Part shown: positions 8,032 through 14,825 of the stretch, piece after piece
Position numbering within the stretch: position 1 is the stretch's first letter
Layout: each line of letters begins with the position of its first letter
DNA from: Verrucomicrobiota bacterium
Lineage (GTDB): Bacteria; Verrucomicrobiota; Verrucomicrobiia; Verrucomicrobiales; Verrucomicrobiaceae
Direction: 5' to 3'
DNA: 15,056 nucleotides
NCBI GenBank assembly: GCA_009885275.1
Contig: VFKY01000090.1
Span: 1-15,056, forward strand
The notes under the pieces: generated by a model
Told to the model about the DNA's origin: nothing
The model's input: the letters and a program-made list of their open reading frames with translations, nothing else
Database searches by the model: none
Translations under genes and position numbers: made by a program

Positions 8032-9378
8032 TTATTGATCAGCAGCAACGACACTTGTGACGCGGCCATTGGCAAGACGAGAAATGATAACATCGCCTGA
8101 TTGCACCTTTTCGGCATCATTGATAGTTTTGCCATTGGCGTCGGTGGTCATGGAGAAACCACGAGCAAGCACCCCTTCGGGACCGAGGCTCTTGAGTAAT
8201 TTTTGTAGGGTCACGAGGCGATCACCCTGTTGATCCATGCGCTGATGAATAATGGTAGAGAAACGATGTTGAAGCAGTTTGAGTCTCTGGCTCGAGTTGG
8301 TGAGAAGATGTCTCGGATGAAAGCGCTCCAAGGTGTGCTGTGAAGTGATGAGATTATCTTCTAGCTCGCGCCAGTAATTTGTCAGCGCGGTTTTAAAGGA
8401 CTGATCCATGTCATCTAGGCTTTGCGTGATATCCCGCAACTGACGTTCCGGCTCGCGTCGAAGAGCACCCTTGGCGGTGAGTTCAAGCACGCGATCATGC
8501 TGTTCCAGCGTTGATGAGACACGAAGTTCCATGCTTTTTTTCATGGCTTCAAAGTGTCGATTTAATTCACTGACATCCGGCGCAATCAATTCAGCAGCGG
8601 CGCTTGGTGTCGGTGCTCGCATATCAGCAACAAAGTCCGCGATGGTGAAATCGATCTCGTGTCCGACTGCCGAAATAACAGGGATTTCCGAAGCAAAGAT
8701 AGCGCGGGCGACGATCTCTTCGTTGAAGTTCCAGAGGTCTTCGAGACTGCCGCCTCCGCGTCCGACAACGATGGTGTCTGGAACGGGCAGGCCGATGTCT
8801 TCGGCTTGATTCAAGAGTTCGATGGCGCGGGCAATTTCCTTTTCCGCACCCTGTCCTTGAACTCGGACGGGAAATACGAGCACCCGCAACCACGGTGCGC
8901 GACGTGTTAGGATGTTGATCATGTCGCGAATTGCTGCCCCAGTGGGCGATGTTACCAGCGCGACCGTGCGCGGGAACCGAGGAATGGGTTTCTTCCATTC
9001 CGGATCGAAGAGACCCTCGGCATGAAGCTTTTGTTTCAGGGCTTCAAAACGAGCCTGGAGCGAACCCAGCCCCTTTGGTTGGACGGCGCGGACAATGATC
9101 TGGTAATTGCCCCGTTGTTCATAAACGGTCAGCTCGCCGAACACCTGCACCTGCTGTCCGTCGCGGAGTGGAGCCATCCGGGCGCTCGCGTTGCGGAAGA
9201 GGACACAGGAGAGCTGGGCACCTTCGTCCTTGAGGGTGAAGTATTGATGGCCCGAGCTTTGCAGGCGGTGATTGCTGATCTCGCCCTCGACCCAAACTTC
9301 GCCGATCTGGCCTTCGAGAAGGGCACGGATCTTCCGTGTTAGTTGGGAGACGGAGAGGATGTTTTGTGGTTCAGGCAT
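8032..9378 (-). CDS. xseA: Exodeoxyribonuclease VII large subunit
   Basis: 448 residues, close to the length of E. coli XseA. Exonuclease VII degrades single-stranded DNA from both ends and acts in repair as a complex with several copies of the small subunit XseB. The N-terminal OB-fold is plain (VWVEGEISNHRLQSSGHQYFT through GNYQIIVRAVQPKG, about residues 28-103). The catalytic domain has VALVTSPTGAAIRDM, VGRGGGSLEDLWNFN, AVGHEIDFTIADFVAD and MRAPTPSAAAELI. A long helical region follows, and a C-terminal LGPEGVLARGFSMT segment closes the protein. The gene starts 9 nt after the upstream membrane-protease gene, so they are likely co-transcribed. No xseB follows here: the downstream 85 nt are empty and the next gene converges. 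Confidence 0.98.
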   Translation of the reverse strand: MPEPQNILSVSQLTRKIRALLEGQIGEVWVEGEISNHRLQSSGHQYFTLKDEGAQLSCVLFRNASARMAPLRDGQQVQVFGELTVYEQRGNYQIIVRAVQPKGLGSLQARFEALKQKLHAEGLFDPEWKKPIPRFPRTVALVTSPTGAAIRDMINILTRRAPWLRVLVFPVRVQGQGAEKEIARAIELLNQAEDIGLPVPDTIVVGRGGGSLEDLWNFNEEIVARAIFASEIPVISAVGHEIDFTIADFVADMRAPTPSAAAELIAPDVSELNRHFEAMKKSMELRVSSTLEQHDRVLELTAKGALRREPERQLRDITQSLDDMDQSFKTALTNYWRELEDNLITSQHTLERFHPRHLLTNSSQRLKLLQHRFSTIIHQRMDQQGDRLVTLQKLLKSLGPEGVLARGFSMTTDANGKTINDAEKVQSGDVIISRLANGRVTSVVAADQ

Positions 9379-9387
9379 AGCCAGAGT

Positions 9388-10224
9388 TCACTTCACCAGA
9401 TGCCAAAGCGACATCACCAGCTTGGTGGCATCACCCCAGACATCGGCCACTCCTACGGTGGGGGAGGCGAGAATAAAAAAGGCCCCCACAATGGCGAGAT
9501 TGGCCAGAAAGATCAGCATCATCGAAAAGAACTCACCGTTCATGAGCAGGTCGCTTTGTTCGGTGCGCAGGACTTCGAGGGTGAAGGTGATGTGAAAACA
9601 CCAGGTGGCGCCGACGAACCAGTAAAAAATCCACGCCCATTTCCACAAGAGCGTCCAGCCGAGGATATCGACCGAAATCTTTGCCTGCATGTCGGTGAAC
9701 AGACAGAGCAGTCCATAGAGGGCAAACACCACCACCGTGTAAAAAGGTACGAGGTAGGGGGAAAGGGTGATGAAGGTGTTGGTCTTGTCGGTCTCGACAT
9801 AGCCGCCGGATTCGCTGACGTGCATGCCGTGGATCTTGCCGCCGCTGAGGCGGGCGGTGATGGCGTGTGTCATTTCATGGGCAAAGACATAGAGCACCGC
9901 CGGTTGGAGCTTCACAAGGCCGAGACTGAGCCAGAAAAGACAGCCGAAGGCAAAGAACCAGAAACCTTCGGTGCGCCAGAAAGCCCCTTTGACGGTGGCT
10001 CGAAAAAACAACTCCGTAAACGTGATCAGCGCGATCATGCAAATGGGCAGGAGAATCAGACCCATGAGCACCTTGCGCTTCTTCCATCCGTCGACTTCGT
10101 CATCGTGTTCCACAGAGATAATGGCCGACCCGGAGCGCCGCCCCGTGGTTCGACCCACAACAGGTTCCCGCGCCTCCAGACGTTCTCTGGTGCGATTGCG
10201 AAGGTTTTTGTTGATGGCGCTCAT
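9388..10224 (-). CDS. Predicted M50-like membrane metalloprotease (HExxH)
   Basis: 278 residues. A basic, Arg-rich cytoplasmic N-terminus (1-50) is followed by several hydrophobic helices (about 52-72, 88-115, 155-177, 188-212, 234-256). The motif AHEMTH (HExxH at 116-120) lies at the end of a helix and is followed by ITARLSGGKIHGMHVSESGGYV. That arrangement recalls the M50B/site-2-protease family, where a Gly-rich, beta-hairpin-like segment follows the zinc-binding helix. A distal Asp in EQSDLLMNG (D224) could be the third zinc ligand; this is inference. The substrate is unknown. The gene lies 45 nt after galE and 9 nt before xseA on the same strand. The membrane protein call is firm; protease activity is likely but not certain. 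Confidence 0.75.
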   Translation of the reverse strand: MSAINKNLRNRTRERLEAREPVVGRTTGRRSGSAIISVEHDDEVDGWKKRKVLMGLILLPICMIALITFTELFFRATVKGAFWRTEGFWFFAFGCLFWLSLGLVKLQPAVLYVFAHEMTHAITARLSGGKIHGMHVSESGGYVETDKTNTFITLSPYLVPFYTVVVFALYGLLCLFTDMQAKISVDILGWTLLWKWAWIFYWFVGATWCFHITFTLEVLRTEQSDLLMNGEFFSMMLIFLANLAIVGAFFILASPTVGVADVWGDATKLVMSLWHLVK

Positions 10225-10269
10225 GTGCGGTAATGATGGATACGTCGGGGCCGATCGCCTTGAGGAAGA

Positions 10270-11277
10270 TTAGCAGGAGTATCGTCCTTTTCTCGGTCCC
10301 GTCATCCACTTCCACGCAGACTCGATGTGTTGTCGCGGTTCTTTCAGCTCCGCTTCCCATCCCAGCAAGGCTTTGGCCTTGGCAGGATTAGCGACTAGTT
10401 CTGGCGGATCCCCCGCGCGTCGGGGACCATAGCTGACAGGGATAGTTTTACCGGTCACGGCTTCCGCGGTTGCGATGATCTCTTTCACACTGAAGCCACG
10501 TCCGGTGCCGAGATTTACGGCGGTGCTTTCCCCGCCATTGCGGAGATAGTCGAGCGCGAGCGCATGCGCTTTGGCGAGATCTTGGACATGAATATAATCG
10601 CGGATGCAGGTGCCGTCTGGGGTCGGGTAATCGGTGCCAAAAACGGTGAGGCTTTCGATCTCACCGGTCGCGGCCATCAATATGCGAGGAATAAGATGCG
10701 ACTCAGGTGCGTGATCTTCACCGATCTCGCCTTCGAGGTCGCATCCACTGGCATTGAAGTAACGGAGAAACACGCTTTTCAGTCCAAAGGCGCGATCGCA
10801 GTCTTTTAATACGCGTTCCAGCATGAACTTGCTTTCGCCATAAGGATTAACCGGTTCCTGGGGATGCGTTTCATCCATCGGAATGCTCACGGGATTTCCG
10901 TACGTGGCGCAGGTGGAGGAGAAAATGAACCGCTTTGTGCCGTGCTTCTGCATTGCCTCCAGCACTGTGAGTGGTGCAGCAAAGTTGTTGCGATAGTATT
11001 TGAGAGGATTCTCGACCGATTCACCGACAAAAGCGAAGGCGGCAAAATGGAGCACAGCTTCGGGTTGATGTTCGGTAAAGAGTTTCTCGATCAGTGGAGC
11101 ATCGCTCATGTCTCCTTGAATGAAGGTCATTCGATCCAGCGGCAGGGCTTCGCGATGTCCGAACACCAGATTATCCAGGACCACGATCCGTTCGTGATTG
11201 GCGAGCAGGTGCTTGACGGTGTGGGAGCCGATGTATCCCGCGCCGCCGGTCACGAGAAGGGTGCCTTTTGATTGCAT
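10270..11277 (-). CDS. galE: UDP-glucose 4-epimerase
   Basis: 335 residues from the ATG at 11277-11275. A TTG six bases upstream is also in frame but less likely. GalE interconverts UDP-glucose and UDP-galactose with bound NAD, serving the Leloir pathway and exopolysaccharide or LPS sugar supply. The Rossmann motif GGAGYIG is at residues 11-17. The catalytic triad appears as SST (120-122) and YGESK (Y146, K150). Other family segments include HFAAFAFVGESVENP, LRYFNASG, GTCIRDYIHVQDLA and NLGTGRGFSV. Length and all core motifs are normal for a bacterial GalE-type short-chain dehydrogenase. It is first in a likely galE / M50-like / xseA operon and is transcribed divergently from the oxidoreductase gene. 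A related NDP-sugar epimerase specificity is possible, but GalE fits best. Confidence 0.95.
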   Translation of the reverse strand: MQSKGTLLVTGGAGYIGSHTVKHLLANHERIVVLDNLVFGHREALPLDRMTFIQGDMSDAPLIEKLFTEHQPEAVLHFAAFAFVGESVENPLKYYRNNFAAPLTVLEAMQKHGTKRFIFSSTCATYGNPVSIPMDETHPQEPVNPYGESKFMLERVLKDCDRAFGLKSVFLRYFNASGCDLEGEIGEDHAPESHLIPRILMAATGEIESLTVFGTDYPTPDGTCIRDYIHVQDLAKAHALALDYLRNGGESTAVNLGTGRGFSVKEIIATAEAVTGKTIPVSYGPRRAGDPPELVANPAKAKALLGWEAELKEPRQHIESAWKWMTGPRKGRYSC

Positions 11278-11282
11278 CGCCA

Positions 11283-11311
11283 ATAGTCACCGATACCTGA
11301 AGCTTTTGCAA
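11283..11311 (-). promoter_or_regulatory. Candidate galE promoter, possibly leaderless
   Basis: Read on the minus strand: TTGCAA (11311-11306), a 17-bp spacer, then GACTAT (11288-11283), only 5 nt before the A of the galE ATG. A start site 6 nt below the -10 would coincide with the ATG. The -10 is a weak match (3 of 6); the spacing is ideal. Confidence 0.45.
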
Positions 11312-11340
11312 CGGAGAGGTGCATCAACATAATCCCAGAC

Positions 11341-11368
11341 TTGACCCTCCGCCCTTTACTACTAGGCT
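11341..11368 (+). promoter_or_regulatory. Candidate promoter of the Gfo/Idh/MocA gene, possibly leaderless
   Basis: TTGACC (11341-11346) is separated by 16 bp from TAGGCT (11363-11368), which ends 7 nt before the ATG at 11376. Transcription would begin at or next to the start codon. No Shine-Dalgarno sequence is present, consistent with a leaderless message. The -35 matches five of six bases; the -10 matches three. Confidence 0.5.
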
Positions 11369-11375
11369 CGCCGTC

Positions 11376-12533
11376 ATGGAAATAGTGAGACTCGGCATCG
11401 TTGGACTCGGAAACATGGGCAAGACACATCTTGCTAACATTCGCGGAGGCAAAGTCGAAGGCATGAAGGTTACTGCGCTTTGTGAAAGCGTTGGCACCCT
11501 TCCCAAGATTTTAGAGGAGGAAAGCGCTTTCACGGATGTCAACGCGATGATCCATAGTGGTAAAATTGATGCCATCCTCATCTGCACACCGCACTTCTCG
11601 CATACAACTATCGGCATTGAAGCCTTAAGCCACGGGCTCCACGTTCTTGTTGAAAAACCAATTTCGGTACACAAAGCCGATTGTGAGCGCCTCATTGCGG
11701 CCCATAAGGACAAGAAAAAGATTTTTGCCGCCATGTTTAACATGCGCACCAATGCCGTGTTTAAGAAGGTCAAAGACCTCATCGACAGTGGCGAACTGGG
11801 TGAAGTGCGCCGTGTTCATTGGGAAATCACTAACTGGTTCCGCACCAACACCTATTACGCTAGTGGCGGATGGCGCGGCACTTGGAAGGGTGAGGGCGGC
11901 GGCGTTCTCATGAATCAGTGCCCCCACAATCTCGATCTCTTTCAGTGGCTCTTTGGCATGCCTCAGAAGGTGCGCGGCTTCTGTCAATTTGGTCGCTTTC
12001 ACCAGATCGAAGTGGAAGATGATGTCATTGCCGTGATGCAATACGACAATGGCACCACTGCCACCCTTGTGACTTCCACTGGCGAAGCGCCTGGGAAGAA
12101 CTGTCTGGAGATTTCTGCGGAACGTGGTCGACTCACGGTGACGGATGGCACGCACATTCACTTTCAACGCAATCGCACACCCATGAGTGAGTTCTGCTAT
12201 GGATCAGAGGCTGCCTTTGCGATGCCGGAAAGCTGGCACATGGACATTCCCGTTGAGAGCGGTGGCGGACAACATGTTGAGGTTTTACAAAACTTCACCA
12301 ACGCCATTCTCAAAGGAGAGAAACTGCTTTCCCCTGCGGAAGATGGCATTCGCAGTGTCGAGCTGGCCAATTCTATTCTTCTCTCTACTTGGAAAGATGC
12401 CACCATTGAGTTGCCCATGGACAGCGCGGAGTATGAACGCATTCTCATTGAAAAAGGTGAACAAAGCACCTTCAAAAAAACCAAGGTGGCAGCAAAGGCC
12501 AGTGCGGATGATTTTGCGAAGAGCTTCCGTTGA
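11376..12533 (+). CDS. Gfo/Idh/MocA-family NAD(P)-dependent oxidoreductase
   Basis: 385 residues from the ATG at 11376. An in-frame GTG at 11319 is rejected because it lies upstream of the promoter candidate and adds sequence before the normal N-terminus. The Rossmann fold opens with LGIVGLGNMGKTH (G8, G11, G13 region). The conserved EKP of the family is at 93-95 (LVEKPIS), with the Lys expected at the active site. The GGGVLMNQCPHNLDLFQWLFG stretch (about 174-194) carries the usual catalytic His (H184) and Asp (D187). The C-terminus ends in a Lys/Ala-rich tail. These enzymes oxidise or epimerise sugars, inositols or their derivatives, and PVC genomes hold many of them. The substrate cannot be told. 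The sugar-phosphate isomerase gene 2.3 kb downstream on the same strand is a common partner type. Confidence 0.93.
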   Translation: MEIVRLGIVGLGNMGKTHLANIRGGKVEGMKVTALCESVGTLPKILEEESAFTDVNAMIHSGKIDAILICTPHFSHTTIGIEALSHGLHVLVEKPISVHKADCERLIAAHKDKKKIFAAMFNMRTNAVFKKVKDLIDSGELGEVRRVHWEITNWFRTNTYYASGGWRGTWKGEGGGVLMNQCPHNLDLFQWLFGMPQKVRGFCQFGRFHQIEVEDDVIAVMQYDNGTTATLVTSTGEAPGKNCLEISAERGRLTVTDGTHIHFQRNRTPMSEFCYGSEAAFAMPESWHMDIPVESGGGQHVEVLQNFTNAILKGEKLLSPAEDGIRSVELANSILLSTWKDATIELPMDSAEYERILIEKGEQSTFKKTKVAAKASADDFAKSFR

Positions 12534-12582
12534 GGAAGAGGTAATCGCGCGCAGTTTAAGAGAGTAGGGCTGCGCTGCCATG

Positions 12583-12699
12583 GTAAGACAGGATTCCATC
12601 CTGTCAGTGCTGCGGAAGTCTGTTCCGCAACGGGGCCGCGTTACGGCATGAAGACGGGATACAATCCCATCACACGGACAGGACACAATCCTGTCTTAC
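12583..12699. repeat. 117-bp multi-hairpin repeat, copy 1
   Basis: Consists of five potential stem-loops in a row. These are GACAGGAT-TCC-ATCCTGTC, TGCGGAA-GTCTG-TTCCGCA, GCCG-CGTTA-CGGC, GGGAT-ACA-ATCCC and GACAGGA-CACAA-TCCTGTC. The ends GTAAGACAGGAT and ATCCTGTCTTAC are inverted repeats. A second copy, differing at five positions and in the same orientation, lies at 14654-14770. This copy is at the 3' ends of both neighbouring convergent genes, 49 nt after the oxidoreductase stop and 23 nt before the DUF1549 stop. It could therefore stop or stabilise transcripts from either side. No flanking target duplication was found. Confidence 0.93.
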
Positions 12700-12722
12700 C
12701 GCAAGCTCGGAGCATCGTTGCT

Positions 12723-14546
12723 TCAACGTTGAAACATAAACTCGCCCGTATTGAGCAGAGCCCAAACCAGGTCGCTCCATACGGTGGCAGGGTGGGTGAC
12801 ACCGTGATCGAGGGCTTTGATCTTTTCGTTGGTCGATGGGAATCGGCCTAACACGGCGAGGAAAGCTTCATCGATGGCGACATCTGTCTGTGGGATCGAC
12901 TTCAAGCGGCGTACCAGCGGGCTGTCGGGAGCACTTGCGATCTTCGCGGGATCACCGGCCATCATCAGTCGCACGATGTTGTGGGTGATGAGGGGAAGGG
13001 AATCATCGCCCCACTCCCGTGCGCCGCGTCCGAGGATGCGCGAGGCATGATCGACGGCGGGGACTTGGGGAAGTTCATGGCTCAGAAGCATCGTCGCTCG
13101 GGGGGCGCCATCGGTTTGCACGTGCACAAGATTGTTCCAGATCGTCTCCGGTCGCAGGCGACGCATGGCCGGGGCGATCGTCAGCATTTCAGCCCTGAAA
13201 GACGGGAGCACACTTTCCCTCTGATAGGTAGTCGTATGACAAAGGATGCGTTCAAACTCGCGCAGATCGTAATGCACCTTCTCCAGCTCTTGTGCCAGCG
13301 TCTTGATGAAACGATGGTGGGCCTCGCTGCTGCTCTTTTCCAGGAACATCCCGATCATGGCCTGACCTCTGTCGGATGGCACCGAACGTCCGCTCGGGTC
13401 TTCACAGGACGATACCTTGATCTGCTCAGCGCGGGTTCGAGGATCGCTATACACTTTGCCATAGAGGTATCCTTCACCGATTCCCGGGAACCCAAAAAGG
13501 TCCTGCCAGGTTCGCAGGGCTGCGACCATGGCGAAACGCGGGCTGCCAGTCAGCCAACTCGAGAAGTGCTCGCGCAGGATTTCCGGCTTCATTCGGCTAA
13601 TTCTCTGCACATTGCCTGTCGCATCTCCCTGCCATTCCCACAGGGCCGGATTCACGGGTTCGTTCGGGTTGCCGTCACGGTAGGGATAGTTTGCAGGCAA
13701 ACGCACAGGTTCATTTCGATTTACGTCCATAAGGATCAATCGCTCGTCTACTGCAAGCGGTTGATCTGCTTTATCGCCCCACGATTCCGCTGGCCAGAGC
13801 AGTGTTCGGTGTTGTGGACCCTGTTTGATGACCTGAGTTCCACCGAAGCAGGCTGCCAGCTCGTAAAACTCTCGCTGCGTCCAGGACTCAAAGGGATGAT
13901 CGTGGCAGCGTGCGCAGGCGATGTCCTCATCGAGAAAAACGCGCAGCGACTCAGTGGTGGCGATGGTCATCTTCCCAGCATCGCCCAGGAGCCAACCGGT
14001 CGCCGGATTCGTGTCCACTTCGCCTGTGGCCGTGATCATCTCCCGCACCATCTGATCATAGGGCATGGCGCTCGCGCAGGCGGCTCGCAACCACGCCGAA
14101 TAGGGCTGGAGGGAAACTCCGAGCACTGTGTCCTTCACCCGCAGCATGTCCGCCAGACGCAGGAAACGCCGATCACTGGTGGCGGCGGAGACCAGCAGCC
14201 GATCTACCAGCTTCGCGCGTTTCTCCGGATCAGGATCAAGCAGGAACGAACGAATCTCCCTGGCGTCTGGCAGGCGAGCCTGGAGGTCCAGCGTCGCCCG
14301 GCGCAGGAAGGTGCTATCGTCCGTCAGTGGCGGGATTTTTAGAGGGGTTTGTTTGGCGGGCGGGGTGCCTTCCATCCTGCGTTTCTGATTGTACTGCTCC
14401 AGTGCCAGAGCCACTGAGTCAATGCGCCCGGCAGCAGCCATGACTTCCGTCTCTGACAGGCGAAGGGCAGGAGTCGGTAGTGTCTGCGCCTGAAGCAGAC
14501 AGGGCAGGCTAAAGATCAAGGAGAGAAGAGGAAACCTGCGCATCAT
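12723..14546 (-). CDS. DUF1549/DUF1553 domain protein (PVC secreted, CxxCH motif)
   Basis: 607 residues with an N-terminal signal peptide (about 1-21, MMRRFPLLSLIFSLPCLLQA then Q). The DUF1549 region begins near residue 78 with the typical FLRRATLDLQARLPDAREIRSFL, split here into DSTFLRRATLD and LQARLPDAREIR. It contains the family motif IACARCHDHPFESW with CARCH at 211-215, which resembles a haem-binding CxxCH. DUF1553 covers the C-terminal half and ends in the usual DLVWALLNTGEFMFQR. The domain pair is abundant in Planctomycetes and Verrucomicrobia, is exported, and is suspected to act in polysaccharide or sulfated-glycan breakdown; its biochemistry is unknown. The partner DUF1501 gene that usually follows is absent here, and no N-terminal cytochrome module is present. 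Two ATGs open the gene; the second (14543) sits better behind the promoter candidate. Confidence 0.94.
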   Translation of the reverse strand: MMRRFPLLSLIFSLPCLLQAQTLPTPALRLSETEVMAAAGRIDSVALALEQYNQKRRMEGTPPAKQTPLKIPPLTDDSTFLRRATLDLQARLPDAREIRSFLLDPDPEKRAKLVDRLLVSAATSDRRFLRLADMLRVKDTVLGVSLQPYSAWLRAACASAMPYDQMVREMITATGEVDTNPATGWLLGDAGKMTIATTESLRVFLDEDIACARCHDHPFESWTQREFYELAACFGGTQVIKQGPQHRTLLWPAESWGDKADQPLAVDERLILMDVNRNEPVRLPANYPYRDGNPNEPVNPALWEWQGDATGNVQRISRMKPEILREHFSSWLTGSPRFAMVAALRTWQDLFGFPGIGEGYLYGKVYSDPRTRAEQIKVSSCEDPSGRSVPSDRGQAMIGMFLEKSSSEAHHRFIKTLAQELEKVHYDLREFERILCHTTTYQRESVLPSFRAEMLTIAPAMRRLRPETIWNNLVHVQTDGAPRATMLLSHELPQVPAVDHASRILGRGAREWGDDSLPLITHNIVRLMMAGDPAKIASAPDSPLVRRLKSIPQTDVAIDEAFLAVLGRFPSTNEKIKALDHGVTHPATVWSDLVWALLNTGEFMFQR

Positions 14547-14548
14547 AA

Positions 14549-14577
14549 GTTGTATTGGGTTAGCGTTGCCATTTCAA
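14549..14577 (-). promoter_or_regulatory. Candidate promoter of the DUF1549 gene, possibly leaderless
   Basis: On the minus strand TTGAAA (14577-14572) is followed after exactly 17 bp by TACAAC (14554-14549). The -10 ends 2 nt before the first ATG and 5 nt before the second. The second ATG would be the transcription start itself. -35 matches five of six and -10 four of six consensus bases, the best of the three candidates. Confidence 0.55.
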
Positions 14578-14653
14578 CAACGCGGCAGTTCAAGCTACCT
14601 TAGGGTTTATCGAAGTAGTGAGTAAAGCATCAGAGCATGCAGGTTTATTCATA

Positions 14654-14770
14654 GTAAGACAGGATTCCATCCTGTCAGTGCTGCGGAAGTCCGTTCCGCA
14701 ACGGGGCCGCGTAACGGCATGAAGACGGGATACAATCCCATCACACGGACAGGATGGAATCCTGTCTTAC
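14654..14770. repeat. 117-bp multi-hairpin repeat, copy 2
   Basis: Same element and orientation as 12583-12699, identical at 112 of 117 positions by eye. Here the two 23-bp ends (beginning GTAAGACAGGAT) are perfect inverted repeats of each other. It lies between the divergent DUF1549 and isomerase/epimerase genes, upstream of both, so it is unlikely to be part of either mRNA. That makes a simple terminator role less general. Flanks differ from copy 1 and show no target duplication. Confidence 0.93.
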
Positions 14771-14825
14771 TTCTGAAAGTCCTGACTTGCGCCGTGGCAC
14801 ACTCCAAGCCACCATTTCGGCCCCT

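Noticed and set aside
9343..10233. Open frame of 296 codons on the + strand opposite the M50-like gene
   Set aside because: The product is rich in Gly, His, Glu and Lys with no domain, while the minus-strand product has membrane helices and an HExxH motif. It is a shadow frame.
11319..11375. GTG-initiated extension of the Gfo/Idh/MocA protein
   Set aside because: Adds 19 residues before the Rossmann motif and overlaps the likely promoter; the ATG at 11376 gives the family's normal N-terminus.
12981..14342. Long open frame (453 codons) on the + strand, antisense to the DUF1549 gene
   Set aside because: Its product has no recognisable domain and mirrors the codon pattern of the clearly coding opposite strand; the DUF1549/DUF1553 motifs there are complete.
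12583..14770. CRISPR or composite transposon interpretation of the paired repeats
   Set aside because: There are only two copies 2 kb apart, with no spacers, no cas genes and no transposase in the window. The repeats are multi-hairpin elements rather than IS sequences.
14787..14815. Possible promoter TTGCGC-17-CACCAT before the isomerase/epimerase gene
   Set aside because: Both hexamers match the consensus poorly and the distance to the ATG is greater than in the three better candidates.
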